Assembly: GCA_043421945.1 (NCBI GenBank)
Contig: JBHOGO010000025.1
Span: 1-49,291, forward strand
Source of the DNA: Thaumasiovibrio sp043421945
GTDB taxonomy: Bacteria > Pseudomonadota > Gammaproteobacteria > Enterobacterales > Vibrionaceae
Length of the DNA stretch: 49,291 bases
Direction: 5' to 3'
The position numbers and the translations under genes were made by a program. The notes below the pieces were generated by a model. That model had not been told where the DNA came from. It searched no databases and was given only the letters and a program-made list of their open reading frames with translations. Shown piece after piece: positions 25,453 to 34,617 of the stretch (positions are counted from its first letter, which is position 1; the number at the start of each line of letters is the position of its first letter).

Positions 25453-26874
25453 ATGGAACAAAAAAGTTATATTCACGACAACTTCTTACTGAATAACGAG
25501 TTAGCTCAGAGGCTGTTTCATACTTATGCTGCAGATCTTCCCATTATTGATTACCACAACCATCTTGATGCAAAAGACATTTGGGAGAACACTCAGCATA
25601 AAAATATTGCAGCAGCTTGGTTGCATAGTGATCACTATGTTTGGCGAGCGATGCGCAGCAACGGTATTAATGAGCACTTTATAACTGGTAATGCGTCAGA
25701 TAACGACAAATTTGCACAGTGGTGTGAGTCTATGCCTTATCTATTAGGCAACCCACTTTACCAATGGTCTCATCTTGAATTAAAGCGATTCTTTGATTGT
25801 GATTTACTAATTAATCAAGGCAATTGCAAAGAAATTTGGCATAAATGCAATAGACAATTAGATGCAGGGAGTAATAGCACACGTCAAGTCCTCAGTGATT
25901 TGAAGGTGAAGACTTTGTGCACGACGGATTCTCCACTTAGCCATTTACAGTATCACGCAGCGCTAGCTGAATCAGACTTTGATGTGCAAGTATTACCAAC
26001 TTTCCGCGCTGATGAACTTTTTGTTTTCCATGATTCAAAAGCACTCAATGAGTTAATGGCGAGGCTAAATACTCTTACGGACGTCCCATCAAGGTCATTT
26101 AGAGATTTTGTTGCTGCCATTGAAGCACGAATTGAATACTTTCATGATTTAGGTTGTCGACTTTCTGATATCGGCTTAACGATAGTTGATTTCAGTGCTT
26201 GTGATGAACAAGAAGCTGAGCGGTTATTTTTCAAAGCACTACAAGATGAACCGTTATCTAAGCATGAAGTAATACAGCTCAAAACACGTTTATTTATTGA
26301 ATTGGGGCGTCATTACCACAAGTTCGGCTGGTCCATGCAGGTTCACATCGGGGTGTTGATGAATGTGAATGAGCGTCGTAAAAATTCTTTGGGAGGAGGC
26401 TCAGGCTTCAGTGTAATCAACGATCGTGCAATCGCAGAGAATTTAGCCCTCCTGTTAAGTGCCCTTGATGAGCAAGAAATTTTACCTAATACTGTTCTGT
26501 ACAATTTAAATCCAAATCACAATGCCATTTTAAGTTGTATGGCAGGCGCCTTTCAGGAAAGTGATAGTTCAGCAGGAAAGATTCAATTTGGTGCAGCTTG
26601 GTGGTTTAACGACCACAAAGATGGCATGGAGGCTCAACTTACTACGCTGAAGAACTTAGGCGCGCTAGGGCGGTTCGTTGGCATGTTGACTGATTCGCGT
26701 AATGTATTTTCGTTTAGTCGCCATGAATATTTCCGCCGAGTATTATGTAACCTACTTGCTAAATGGGTTGAAGATGGCGAGATCCCTCGTGATGAAAGTT
26801 TACTGAAGCTAACCATTGAGAACATCTGTTACAAAAATGCAGAGCGCTATTTTAAATTTAATCATACTGCTTAA
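25453..26874 (+). CDS. uxaC: uronate isomerase
   Basis: UxaC interconverts D-glucuronate with D-fructuronate, or D-galacturonate with D-tagaturonate. The predicted 473 residues from ATG 25453 (MEQKSYIHDNFLLNNELAQRL) match the family (about 470); the longer frame from 25390 lies inside the preceding terminator region and is unlikely. Amidohydrolase-fold motifs are 'PIIDYHNHLDAKDI' near residue 35, 'LCTTDSPLSHL', 'HKFGWSMQVHIGVL' and 'NVFSFSRHEYFRRVLC'. No uxuA, uxuB, uxaA or uxaB is in the window, so the later steps must be elsewhere. The lyase gene starts 18 nt after it, so they form a pair. Confidence 0.94.
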   Translation: MEQKSYIHDNFLLNNELAQRLFHTYAADLPIIDYHNHLDAKDIWENTQHKNIAAAWLHSDHYVWRAMRSNGINEHFITGNASDNDKFAQWCESMPYLLGNPLYQWSHLELKRFFDCDLLINQGNCKEIWHKCNRQLDAGSNSTRQVLSDLKVKTLCTTDSPLSHLQYHAALAESDFDVQVLPTFRADELFVFHDSKALNELMARLNTLTDVPSRSFRDFVAAIEARIEYFHDLGCRLSDIGLTIVDFSACDEQEAERLFFKALQDEPLSKHEVIQLKTRLFIELGRHYHKFGWSMQVHIGVLMNVNERRKNSLGGGSGFSVINDRAIAENLALLLSALDEQEILPNTVLYNLNPNHNAILSCMAGAFQESDSSAGKIQFGAAWWFNDHKDGMEAQLTTLKNLGALGRFVGMLTDSRNVFSFSRHEYFRRVLCNLLAKWVEDGEIPRDESLLKLTIENICYKNAERYFKFNHTA

Positions 26875-26892
26875 TAAAGTGAGATAATCAAT

Positions 26893-28896
26893 ATGTTACA
26901 GTTTTCATCCCAAGAGATGACTTCGATTAAACGCAAATCAAGCCACTCCACCATTGAAGCACTGAAGAAAAATAATGAAATCGTATTGAATAATGATGTA
27001 CTAGTGCCTGTGGATGGAAGAGCAACTTGGAACCTGTATTACTTTTGTCCGGAGCATGGTGTTCGACTGATTTGGGATAGAGAAAAGCCAGAGTCTCACT
27101 GCTGCCCAGTTGATGGCAAAGAGTTTACTGGTGAACCATATGATGGCGCTTGGTGGCGTTGGTTAAATGGCCTTAATGCTAAAGCGTGTTATGACCTGGG
27201 TCTGCTTTGGCATTTAACGGATGAAGCAATCTACTTAGAAAAAGTACGTGAAATTCTATTGGCTTATGCTAAGTTTTATCCCGATTATGAAGTGCATGGT
27301 GGTATTCCATACAATGGCCCTGGCAAAGCCAATGCTCAGACCTTGTGTGAGGCTAATTGTCATATCGATTTTGCACGAGGCTACGATTTCATCAAATCAG
27401 CATTGACCGCTGAAGAGCAAGAAAAAATAGAGACGCGTTTATTGCGAGAAGGAGCGGAGTTTCTTATTGAGCATCGCACAGATCAGCTGCATAACCATGA
27501 AATGAAAATTAACGCGACGATCGGTGTCATTGGCCTCATTTTAGATGAGCCACGCTACCTTGATTTTGCACTGGACACCAATTATGGCATTCATTACCAA
27601 CTGAATCACGGTGCAATGGGTAATGGTATGTGGTTTGAAGGTTCTATCCACTATCATTATTACGCTTTACAGGCGTTGCAAAATTTTGAAAAAATTGCAT
27701 GTAATACACCTTATTCAGTGGCTTCCAATCCTAATTACCTCAAAATGATGAAGTACCCATTGAATTTAGTTCTGAACACGGGCGATTTTCCTCGCTTGAA
27801 TGATTGTATTGCAGGGCAAGAGAAACTGACTCATGCTCACCTGTTTGAGTTTGCCTATAAACAGCACCCATGTGATGAGTTTGCAAGTGCGTTAGCGAGT
27901 ATTTATCAAAATATCAGCCGTGATAATATCGATGCGTTACTTTACGGTGTGGATGAAATACCTGTAGCACAGCCATTAAAATGCCAATCAACTCATTGTC
28001 CAGAGGTGGGTATCACTGTAGCTCTCGATGAAGAACGTAACAACGCAATGCTACTTAAACATGCTCCGTATGGGGGCGAACATGATCACTATGATCGTTT
28101 GGGTCTAATTCTAACGCGTGGTGGTAAGGAAATACTACCTGACCTAGGTACAACCGGCTACGGTGCTGAACTGCACTATGGTTATTATAAAAACAGTGCT
28201 ACCCATAATACACTAGTGGTCAATCAGCAGAATCAATCACCTATTAATCCACAGTTATTGTGCTACCAGAAAAATGATGACTGGACATTAGTGGATACAG
28301 TAGCAGATTGGTCTGGTCCGGAAGCGACAGTGGATAGTCATACCATAGTGCAATGGGACAAAGAGGCTTATCAAGATGTAGTCTTTAGACGTGTGATGCT
28401 GTGGCTAGGTGATGTGGCTATAGAAATTGATGTGGTTTGTAACCCTAACCAACAGCAACTTGATTTGACCTATCACATACGTGGTCGACATAAAGATGAT
28501 CTTCGGGGAACTGGAATTGATAATCCTCTTGAGGGTGCATTAGCAAGAATGACTGATTTACGTTTGGTGGAAGGGCTACTTTCATATAGTCAAACTTATA
28601 CCATAGAGGGAGACAGTGATTACCATCAACATGTTGTCGTTGACTCTGCTGTGGACATTCTGACTGGCTATGCACCAGACAACCCAGCAACTTCAGATCT
28701 TGCATACACCTTAATTCGATCACAACAACCGATACTGAAAGCGGTTGTGTTGCATGATTTAAGTACCAAACAGTGTGTTTCACTTAAAACAGTGTCGTGG
28801 TCAGAAGACGTTGTTGAAATTATCATCGTACGAGATGAAAAAGAGTATTCATTGCAGTATAACTTTGCTAATTGCGAGTTAATAACATTGGGATAG
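26893..28896 (+). CDS. PL15-like heparinase II/III-fold lyase, no signal peptide
   Basis: A 667-residue polysaccharide or oligosaccharide lyase of the heparinase II/III superfamily. The N-terminal 'LYYFCPEHGVRLIWD' and 'CCPVDGKEFTGEPYDGAWWR' (C52, H55, C70, C71; possibly a metal-binding site) resemble PL15 exolyases. These are followed by an alpha/alpha-toroid (about 90-340) with 'LHNHEMKINATIG' (H200-H202) and 'GSIHYHYYALQ' (H253-Y257), then a beta-sandwich domain starting with 'YGGEHDHYDRLGL' (H397-D401). There is no signal peptide, so it probably acts in the cytoplasm on imported oligosaccharides, as exolytic members can. Characterised PL15 enzymes act on alginate or heparin-type chains; the uronate type here is not known. 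UxaC just upstream fits a substrate with glucuronate or galacturonate. Confidence 0.82.
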   Translation: MLQFSSQEMTSIKRKSSHSTIEALKKNNEIVLNNDVLVPVDGRATWNLYYFCPEHGVRLIWDREKPESHCCPVDGKEFTGEPYDGAWWRWLNGLNAKACYDLGLLWHLTDEAIYLEKVREILLAYAKFYPDYEVHGGIPYNGPGKANAQTLCEANCHIDFARGYDFIKSALTAEEQEKIETRLLREGAEFLIEHRTDQLHNHEMKINATIGVIGLILDEPRYLDFALDTNYGIHYQLNHGAMGNGMWFEGSIHYHYYALQALQNFEKIACNTPYSVASNPNYLKMMKYPLNLVLNTGDFPRLNDCIAGQEKLTHAHLFEFAYKQHPCDEFASALASIYQNISRDNIDALLYGVDEIPVAQPLKCQSTHCPEVGITVALDEERNNAMLLKHAPYGGEHDHYDRLGLILTRGGKEILPDLGTTGYGAELHYGYYKNSATHNTLVVNQQNQSPINPQLLCYQKNDDWTLVDTVADWSGPEATVDSHTIVQWDKEAYQDVVFRRVMLWLGDVAIEIDVVCNPNQQQLDLTYHIRGRHKDDLRGTGIDNPLEGALARMTDLRLVEGLLSYSQTYTIEGDSDYHQHVVVDSAVDILTGYAPDNPATSDLAYTLIRSQQPILKAVVLHDLSTKQCVSLKTVSWSEDVVEIIIVRDEKEYSLQYNFANCELITLG

Positions 28897-29563
28897 ATCT
28901 TGGGGGAGGAGAGTGTAACCCTGACTATATATTCTGGATGTATTTCTTCTTCTTTGATTAGAGCCCTATATGGGGTAGTGGTCTATGGATATGGCCACTA
29001 CACCATCATTTGTTGTTTGTTCTCCTCTATTCATCACGATTACCGCTTCTTTCATTAGTATAATGATAGCAGGTTTTAGTATAAATTCGTGTTGTATAGC
29101 GGCTAATAACAAGGCGCTCACCTGCATCATTACCAGATAAGTGTTAGAGTGCTCTCCTTCACTGTTGATCGAAAATAAACGTCTTTGATTCGAAGATGAC
29201 ATTGCTCAGTTTTTATTGAGTAACAACTCACGGTTAGCTAATACAATAAAAACGACGTTATTGTCATAATCAGAAGGTTTGTGGTTCCGCTCGCAGACAA
29301 TGCACTTGAGGATGGATAGAATAAATTACTGTCAGGCATTGTGGTAATTTATGTTTTGTGTGTTCATTATTTATATAAATTAATTTCATGTGTTTTTCTG
29401 CAGGAAAATGAAACCACAACCTGTATTGTAACTTAGTACTGAGTGTTAATTTTTGTGAAGTATTGTTTTCTCAATATTGAATCTCTGCAAATCAACTTAG
29501 GTAGTGGAGGTTGTCAATATCGATAGTAAAGATTTTGACATAATAGGAAATGGAATTCGAAAA
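28897..29563. other. 667-bp gap before secreted sulfatase
   Basis: No convincing coding sequence. A hairpin, GTAGTGG (28975-28981) with CCACTAC (28995-29001), lies 80 bp after the lyase and may end its mRNA. An imperfect dyad centred on TTTTTCTGCAGGAAAA at about 29393-29408, about 160 bp before the sulfatase start, could be an operator. The gap marks the border between cytoplasmic and exported enzymes. Confidence 0.5.
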
Positions 29564-30979
29564 ATGAATAAAAAGTTATTTCTAGCAGCTGCTATTTCTA
29601 CAACGGTAGGTATGACACCTTTCTATAGTCATGCTGTCAGCCATAACCCAGAACAACCTAATATTGTTTTTATTAATGTTGATGATTTAGGCTGGACTGA
29701 TCTTGGATTCATGGGAAGTGACTACTACGAAACCCCTAATATTGATCAACTTTCTAGTGAGGGTATTGTATTTAACGATGCTTACGCCCCTGCAGCAAAT
29801 TGTGCACCAAGTCGAGCGTGTGTGCTCACCGGACAAAATACGCCACGACATGGTGTATATACTGTTGGGAATCCTGCGCAGGGTCCAGAAAAGGAACGTA
29901 AGCTTATTCCAATCAATAATACACGCGGGATTGAGGAAAATAACATAACATTTGCATCAATATTGCAAGATGCAGGATACAAAACGGCGACGATTGGTAA
30001 ATGGCATATTAGTGAAGACCCTTTGAAGCATGGATTTGATGTCAACATTGGGGGAGCATATTTTGGTTACCCTATTAATGGCTATTTTAGTCCTTGGGAT
30101 ATCCCTAACCTTGAGAATGGTGAGGACGGTGACTACCTCCCTGAGCGTTTGAATCAAGAAGCAATTAATTTCATAAAAAATACTGGTGACCAACCGTATC
30201 TACTTTATCTACCATATTTTTTGGTTCATACACCCATCCAAGCTAAACCTGAATCGGTTGAAAAGTACCTAGATAAGGAAGCTAACCCTGACCATCATAA
30301 TGCAACGTATGCGGCGATGGTTGAAGCGATGGACGATAGAGTGGGTAAGTTACTTAAAGCTATTGACGAGAGCGGTGCAAAAGAAAACACCTTAGTTTTA
30401 TTAACTTCAGACAATGGTGGCGTACAATGGGTAAGTAGGCAAGATCCTCTTAGAGGAGGTAAAGGCTCATATTTTGAAGGCGGGATACGTGTACCTATGA
30501 TTGCAAGATGGCCAGGTAATATTGACGGTGGCCAAGTCAGTAACGAACCAGTGACAGGTATTGACCTCTTTCCCACGTTTGTTGATGCTGCCAATCTTGA
30601 TATTCCAGAAAATAAGATTATTGATGGTGATTCACTCTTACCTTTAATGCAAGGTAGGGAAGGTATTAAAGAACGCTCAATATTCTGGCATTACCCCATA
30701 TATCTGAAAAATATAAAAAATATATCAGGCACTCGTCATGAACATTTCCGAGTTAAACCAGGATCAGCAGTGCGTAAAGGCGATTGGAAACTTCACTTGT
30801 TATATGAAGATAATTCTTATGAGCTTTATAATGTAGTGGATGATATCGGTGAAACACTTAATTTGGTTGACAGCAAACCAGAGCAGTTCAGAGTGATGAA
30901 AGCCGAAATGGACTATTGGCTTGAAAAAACGAATGCTCCTATACCCACTGAAATTAATCCAAAATATGATCCTCAGTAA
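29564..30979 (+). CDS. secreted type I sulfatase
   Basis: A 471-residue S1-family sulfatase with a cleavable signal peptide (MNKKLFLAAAIST through SHA, residues 1-24), so it should work in the periplasm or outside. I chose ATG 29564 because the leader begins there; the longer frame adds 20 residues that would spoil it. The FGly motif is CAPSR (C80) followed by ACVLTG. Metal-site residues D40-D41 lie in 'INVDDLGWTD', 'IGKWHIS' carries conserved K and H, and 'LLTSDNGGVQW' supplies D and N. It differs strongly from the leaderless sulfatase at 7483, and probably removes sulfate from a different sugar or position. It reads toward a secreted GH30 gene. Confidence 0.93.
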   Translation: MNKKLFLAAAISTTVGMTPFYSHAVSHNPEQPNIVFINVDDLGWTDLGFMGSDYYETPNIDQLSSEGIVFNDAYAPAANCAPSRACVLTGQNTPRHGVYTVGNPAQGPEKERKLIPINNTRGIEENNITFASILQDAGYKTATIGKWHISEDPLKHGFDVNIGGAYFGYPINGYFSPWDIPNLENGEDGDYLPERLNQEAINFIKNTGDQPYLLYLPYFLVHTPIQAKPESVEKYLDKEANPDHHNATYAAMVEAMDDRVGKLLKAIDESGAKENTLVLLTSDNGGVQWVSRQDPLRGGKGSYFEGGIRVPMIARWPGNIDGGQVSNEPVTGIDLFPTFVDAANLDIPENKIIDGDSLLPLMQGREGIKERSIFWHYPIYLKNIKNISGTRHEHFRVKPGSAVRKGDWKLHLLYEDNSYELYNVVDDIGETLNLVDSKPEQFRVMKAEMDYWLEKTNAPIPTEINPKYDPQ

Positions 30980-31208
30980 CTTATCTGAGAATTTAATCAT
31001 ATTTCTTTAACGAGAAGATGCAGGCATCACACCAAAAATTAGCCGCACGTAACACTAAAAGTGTGTCTGCACCTTCAGGATTTCTTACGTTAATAGAAGT
31101 TTAATGAAGGGAATGAGTACGTATTCGGCCATCACAAGTAAAACCTGTATATTTAAATTGTCTATTTTATTAATGGTATAGATTATAAGTAGTAAAGGGC
31201 TAATAATA

Positions 31209-32780
31209 ATGAAGTACGTAGTGTTGCTTTTAACTACTGCGTTGGCTATATCTTTGCCAACATTTTCGTCTACGCTTGATATAGATATTAATCAGACAAG
31301 ACAAACAATCCATAGTTTTGGAGCCTACGATACTTGGTCAATACAACCAACAATTACTAAATGGTATTCAAATGAGGATGAGGCTGCAATTAGTGACCTT
31401 TCGGACTTGCTGTTCTCAAAAACACACGGGATTGGTCTGTCTGCTTGGTGGTTTAATATAGGAGCAGGCAGTGCCGAGCAAGGTGAAGATAGCTTAATTC
31501 CCGACCCTTGGCGACGAGCTGAGTTATTGATCCCTACGTTCGGTGGGAAGGTAGACAAAAGGAAACAGCGCGGCCAGATTATATTCATGCAACATGCATA
31601 TCAAATTCATGACGTTAATAATCTTATCGCATTTACGAATAGTCCTCCTCACTACCTAACCCAAAATGGTCTCACTTTCCCTCAGGCTTTAGACAGGTTT
31701 AGTTTTAGTAACCTTCCAGCGAAGAATGTTGATCACTTTTCTGAATTCCTAGTATCAGTTTTACAATATTTGCGCAGTGATGAAGTAGGTCTGCCTGTCA
31801 ATTACATCAGCCCAATTAATGAGCCAGCAGGGTCTGCTGACTTAGGGATACAAGAGGGAAACCTGTATAACACTGATGAGAAAAAAAGTATTTATCATAG
31901 CTTAAACAAAAAGCTAACAGCTGTTCAATTGAGTGATATGATTCATATTGTTGGCGGGCAGAGTATAGAGTATAAGACAGTGTCGAGCGACTCATTAAAA
32001 ATGGAAGTTGATGAATCGATATACTACGACGATATGAAAACAAGAGAATCGGGGCTATGCAATCACCACATAGATGAGTTATTTGGTGATGAGGAGATAA
32101 AACAGATTCTTGGAAATAACATTTTATTACATGGTAATTTTCGTGAAAATACACGAGATCCTCTTGGTAAGCTCTGTGATTTGACTTACGAAAACGTACA
32201 AGCGGTCTCCCCTCATGCAACAATTTGGATGAGTGAAGGTAATAGCGTAAACAACGATAGATATTTTAACTGCCAAGGCTTCGACGTGAATGATATCAGT
32301 TATGCTCTTCATATTGGTCAAATGATGCATCGTGATTTGACACGACTGAATGCATCAGCTTGGCATTGGGGGTTAGGGTTAACCCCTTATGACTGTAAAA
32401 AAGGTTTAGTTACAGTAGGCCCTTCATTAGAATCAGAGACTGTGCAATCCTCAAAGTTACTCTGGACTATAGGTAATTACAGCCGTTTTGTTCGCCCTGG
32501 TTATAAGCGTGTTGAATTAGATGGTTATGACGATCTTGACGGCTTAATGGCATCAGCATATCTCGAGCCTCAAGGACATGAATTGGTTGTCGTCGTGGTC
32601 AATGCTAGCGAAAATTCTGACAGTATAGCAATACAGCTTGATGACATTGAGTTAAAAAAAACGGATGCCTTTGTAACAAGTAAGGATCATGATCTTAGTA
32701 AAGTAAATCTTGACCAAGAGAGGGGAGAGTTCATTTTACCACCAGTGTCAATCGTGACCTTTGTTGCTTCGATTAAATAA
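31209..32780 (+). CDS. secreted GH30-family glycoside hydrolase
   Basis: A 523-residue (beta/alpha)8 plus beta-sandwich hydrolase with a signal peptide (MKYVVLLLTTALAISLPTFSS). The general acid/base is E205 in 'YISPINEPAGSAD', and the nucleophile is E343 in 'ATIWMSEGNS', both at GH30 positions. The C-terminal 'LVVVVVNASENSDSIAIQLDD' and 'LPPVSIVTFV' agree with the associated beta-domain. The closest recalled relatives are endo-beta-1,6-galactanase-like proteins, but GH30 also covers glucuronidases, xylosidases, xylanases and fucosidases. It ends a two-gene group with the secreted sulfatase (229-bp gap). AAGGG lies about 10 nt before the ATG. Confidence 0.85.
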   Translation: MKYVVLLLTTALAISLPTFSSTLDIDINQTRQTIHSFGAYDTWSIQPTITKWYSNEDEAAISDLSDLLFSKTHGIGLSAWWFNIGAGSAEQGEDSLIPDPWRRAELLIPTFGGKVDKRKQRGQIIFMQHAYQIHDVNNLIAFTNSPPHYLTQNGLTFPQALDRFSFSNLPAKNVDHFSEFLVSVLQYLRSDEVGLPVNYISPINEPAGSADLGIQEGNLYNTDEKKSIYHSLNKKLTAVQLSDMIHIVGGQSIEYKTVSSDSLKMEVDESIYYDDMKTRESGLCNHHIDELFGDEEIKQILGNNILLHGNFRENTRDPLGKLCDLTYENVQAVSPHATIWMSEGNSVNNDRYFNCQGFDVNDISYALHIGQMMHRDLTRLNASAWHWGLGLTPYDCKKGLVTVGPSLESETVQSSKLLWTIGNYSRFVRPGYKRVELDGYDDLDGLMASAYLEPQGHELVVVVVNASENSDSIAIQLDDIELKKTDAFVTSKDHDLSKVNLDQERGEFILPPVSIVTFVASIK

Positions 32781-32832
32781 TGTAGTAGTTTACAAGGGTA
32801 TGTGTAAAACGTGCTGTTCAATCTATAGATAA

Positions 32833-32868
32833 AACCACGCTTTTTACTTAACGTAAAATAGCGTGGTT
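32833..32868. terminator. bidirectional terminator between GH30 gene and ribB
   Basis: AACCACGC (32833-32840) pairs with GCGTGGTT (32861-32868). On the minus strand it is followed by a short T-run and would end ribB; inner T- and A-rich arms can also pair. It lies between two convergent genes. Confidence 0.65.
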
Positions 32869-32885
32869 ATCACTGTGCGACCTCT

Positions 32886-33554
32886 TTATGCTGTCTTTTC
32901 CATTGCCGCTTGGCGGTATTCAACAATATCTTCGATAGTTAGAACAGGCATGTCGTGCTTTTTCGCGAAAGCAATGATTTCTGGGGTACGTGCCATTGTG
33001 CCATCTTCGTTTTGCACTTCACATAAAACGCCTGCTGGATTAAGACCTGCTAGCGTCATCATGTCTGTTGTACCTTCTGTATGACCACGGCGCTCTAATA
33101 CACCACCTTTACGTGCACGGAGTGGGAATACATGCCCCGGACGAGCAAGATCATCAGGCTGTGCTGTAGGGTTAATGGCAGTTTTGATGGTCGTTACACG
33201 GTCGGCAGCAGACACACCTGTTGTTACGCCAACTTTTGCTTCAATCGTAACCGTGAATGCCGTTTGGTTAGCGCTGTTGTTATCAACAACCATCGGGGGT
33301 AAAGCAAGTTGTTCTGCTTGCTGATCAGTCAGACAAAGACAAACGATGCCACTGCATTCACGGATCATTAGTGCCATTTGTGCTGGTGTCATGCTTTCCG
33401 CAGAATATATAAGGTCGCCTTCATTCTCACGATCTTCATCGTCAAGAACAAGAATACCGTGACCGTTTCTAAGAGCTGCGATACCAGCTTCTACACGTTC
33501 AATCGGTGTGCCGAATTGTGCAAGTAAAGAGTGATGTTGTGGGTTCTGATTCAT
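32886..33554 (-). CDS. ribB: 3,4-dihydroxy-2-butanone-4-phosphate synthase
   Basis: RibB makes the four-carbon precursor of riboflavin from ribulose-5-phosphate. The 222-residue protein has the acidic motif 'VLDDEDRENEGDLI' (about residues 37-49), 'RECSGIVCLCLTD', 'TTGVSAADRVTTI' and the C-terminal 'RRGHTEGTTDMMTLAG'. There is no GTP cyclohydrolase II fusion, as in E. coli RibB. AGGAG precedes the ATG. A canonical FMN riboswitch lies 132 bp upstream. It is a housekeeping gene that splits the sugar locus from the TRAP genes. Confidence 0.97.
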   Translation of the reverse strand: MNQNPQHHSLLAQFGTPIERVEAGIAALRNGHGILVLDDEDRENEGDLIYSAESMTPAQMALMIRECSGIVCLCLTDQQAEQLALPPMVVDNNSANQTAFTVTIEAKVGVTTGVSAADRVTTIKTAINPTAQPDDLARPGHVFPLRARKGGVLERRGHTEGTTDMMTLAGLNPAGVLCEVQNEDGTMARTPEIIAFAKKHDMPVLTIEDIVEYRQAAMEKTA

Positions 33555-33686
33555 GGTTATGCTCCTGTGTGCACCAGAATCAGGGCGTAAAGAAGTGGCG
33601 TTGGTTTCTCATAAAGCACGAGTGGTTTATAAGTTAGAAACCAACAAATAGCGCACCGATCTCTGTGAGAGATCCGCGTCATTTTT

Positions 33687-33826
33687 ACCCTCTCCCATCC
33701 GGACTTTAACCGTCGGCCCTGGAATTTAACCAGATCTGCTGTCCTTGATAATATCAAGCGCTCGCGGGCTTATGGCATTGTTAATGACCATTTACCGCCG
33801 GTGGGGAATTTCGCCCCGCCCTGAGA
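33687..33826 (-). promoter_or_regulatory. FMN riboswitch (RFN element)
   Basis: Read on the minus strand, the element starts near 33826 with CTCAGGGCGGGGCGAAATTC and CCCACCGGCGGTAAA. It continues through AGCCCGCGAGCG and GATCTG, and ends with GGGCCGACGGTTAAAGTCCG and GATGGGAGAGGGT near 33687. These are the conserved segments of the RFN element that binds FMN. A downstream hairpin around GATCTCTCACAGAGATC (about 33661-33677) probably belongs to the expression platform that controls ribB. Confidence 0.96.
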
Positions 33827-34617
33827 ATAAAATAAGTATTCACTAATTATCCATTCGATCATTAGCGCAAACAGGGTAACGCAAACGATTATTTTACGAC
33901 AAGTAAATCTGAGCAAAAAAGGGGATTATCTATTAAAAAAGAGCTTGTTTGCAGATTATCTATACAGATTAGGAAAGTGGTGCTGGCTTGCATTGTTGAG
34001 CCTAAAACGGCCTAGGGTTATCGGATTTTGATGACCAAAGAAAGCGAGCTGTATTTGTTGAGTATCACCAGTTATACATATTGATATTATTGATAAGCTC
34101 AATGGATGGAATTGGCATCAACACCGTGAGTAGAGTGCTTCATATTCATTTCACTTGCGAGCAAGAAATCCTCTCTTTCGCTAGGCTCTATGGGCACTCC
34201 AAGAGATTTTTATGTTCAATTTCTTTATTTGAAACCCCCTACTTTCAAAAGTTTCAAGATTTTGAAAGTCTTTCAGAGTACAGTGATTTTGACTCAGGTA
34301 GTTTAAGGGAAAACGCTGTTTATGTAGGGTAATTAGTCACAGCAATAAGCTTGGGAAGGCAATGTGTTGTCCGCTTATAACTATGGGATATAGTTTTTAT
34401 CACTACGCAAGGTGCAAATTAACAATAGTTAAACAAGATGAGCGCTTGGTGAAAATATGATGAAACTCTTTCAGAAAATGTCTTGTGTCACCGAATTTTG
34501 ACCAATTAACATTACATAAGTGTCTACAGTCACACATTTACTTTGGATATATTGTATTACAACATGAGTAGGGCAATCTTGAAGTCATTCCAACACACGA
34601 TAATTAAAGGAAATATT
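33827..34617. other. intergenic region between ribB leader and TRAP operon
   Basis: About 790 bp that must hold the ribB promoter on one side and the dctP promoter on the other. A TTGTATTACAA dyad at 34552-34562, about 55 bp before dctP, is a possible operator of GntR-like type. A weak 83-codon TTG-start frame at 34081-34332 is not supported. Confidence 0.4.

Noticed and set aside
26893..28896. Reading the lyase locus as an alginate system
   Set aside because: No alginate endolyase or DEH reductase was seen, while KdgF, KduI and KduD for glucuronate or galacturonate type products are all present. PL15 similarity alone does not decide.
28966..29202. 78-codon minus-strand frame after the lyase
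   Set aside because: It overlaps a hairpin, has no clear start signal and looks like chance in a gap.
34081..34332. 83-codon frame with TTG start before the TRAP operon
   Set aside because: It has no ribosome binding site, no recognisable fold, and lies in a region that must hold promoters.
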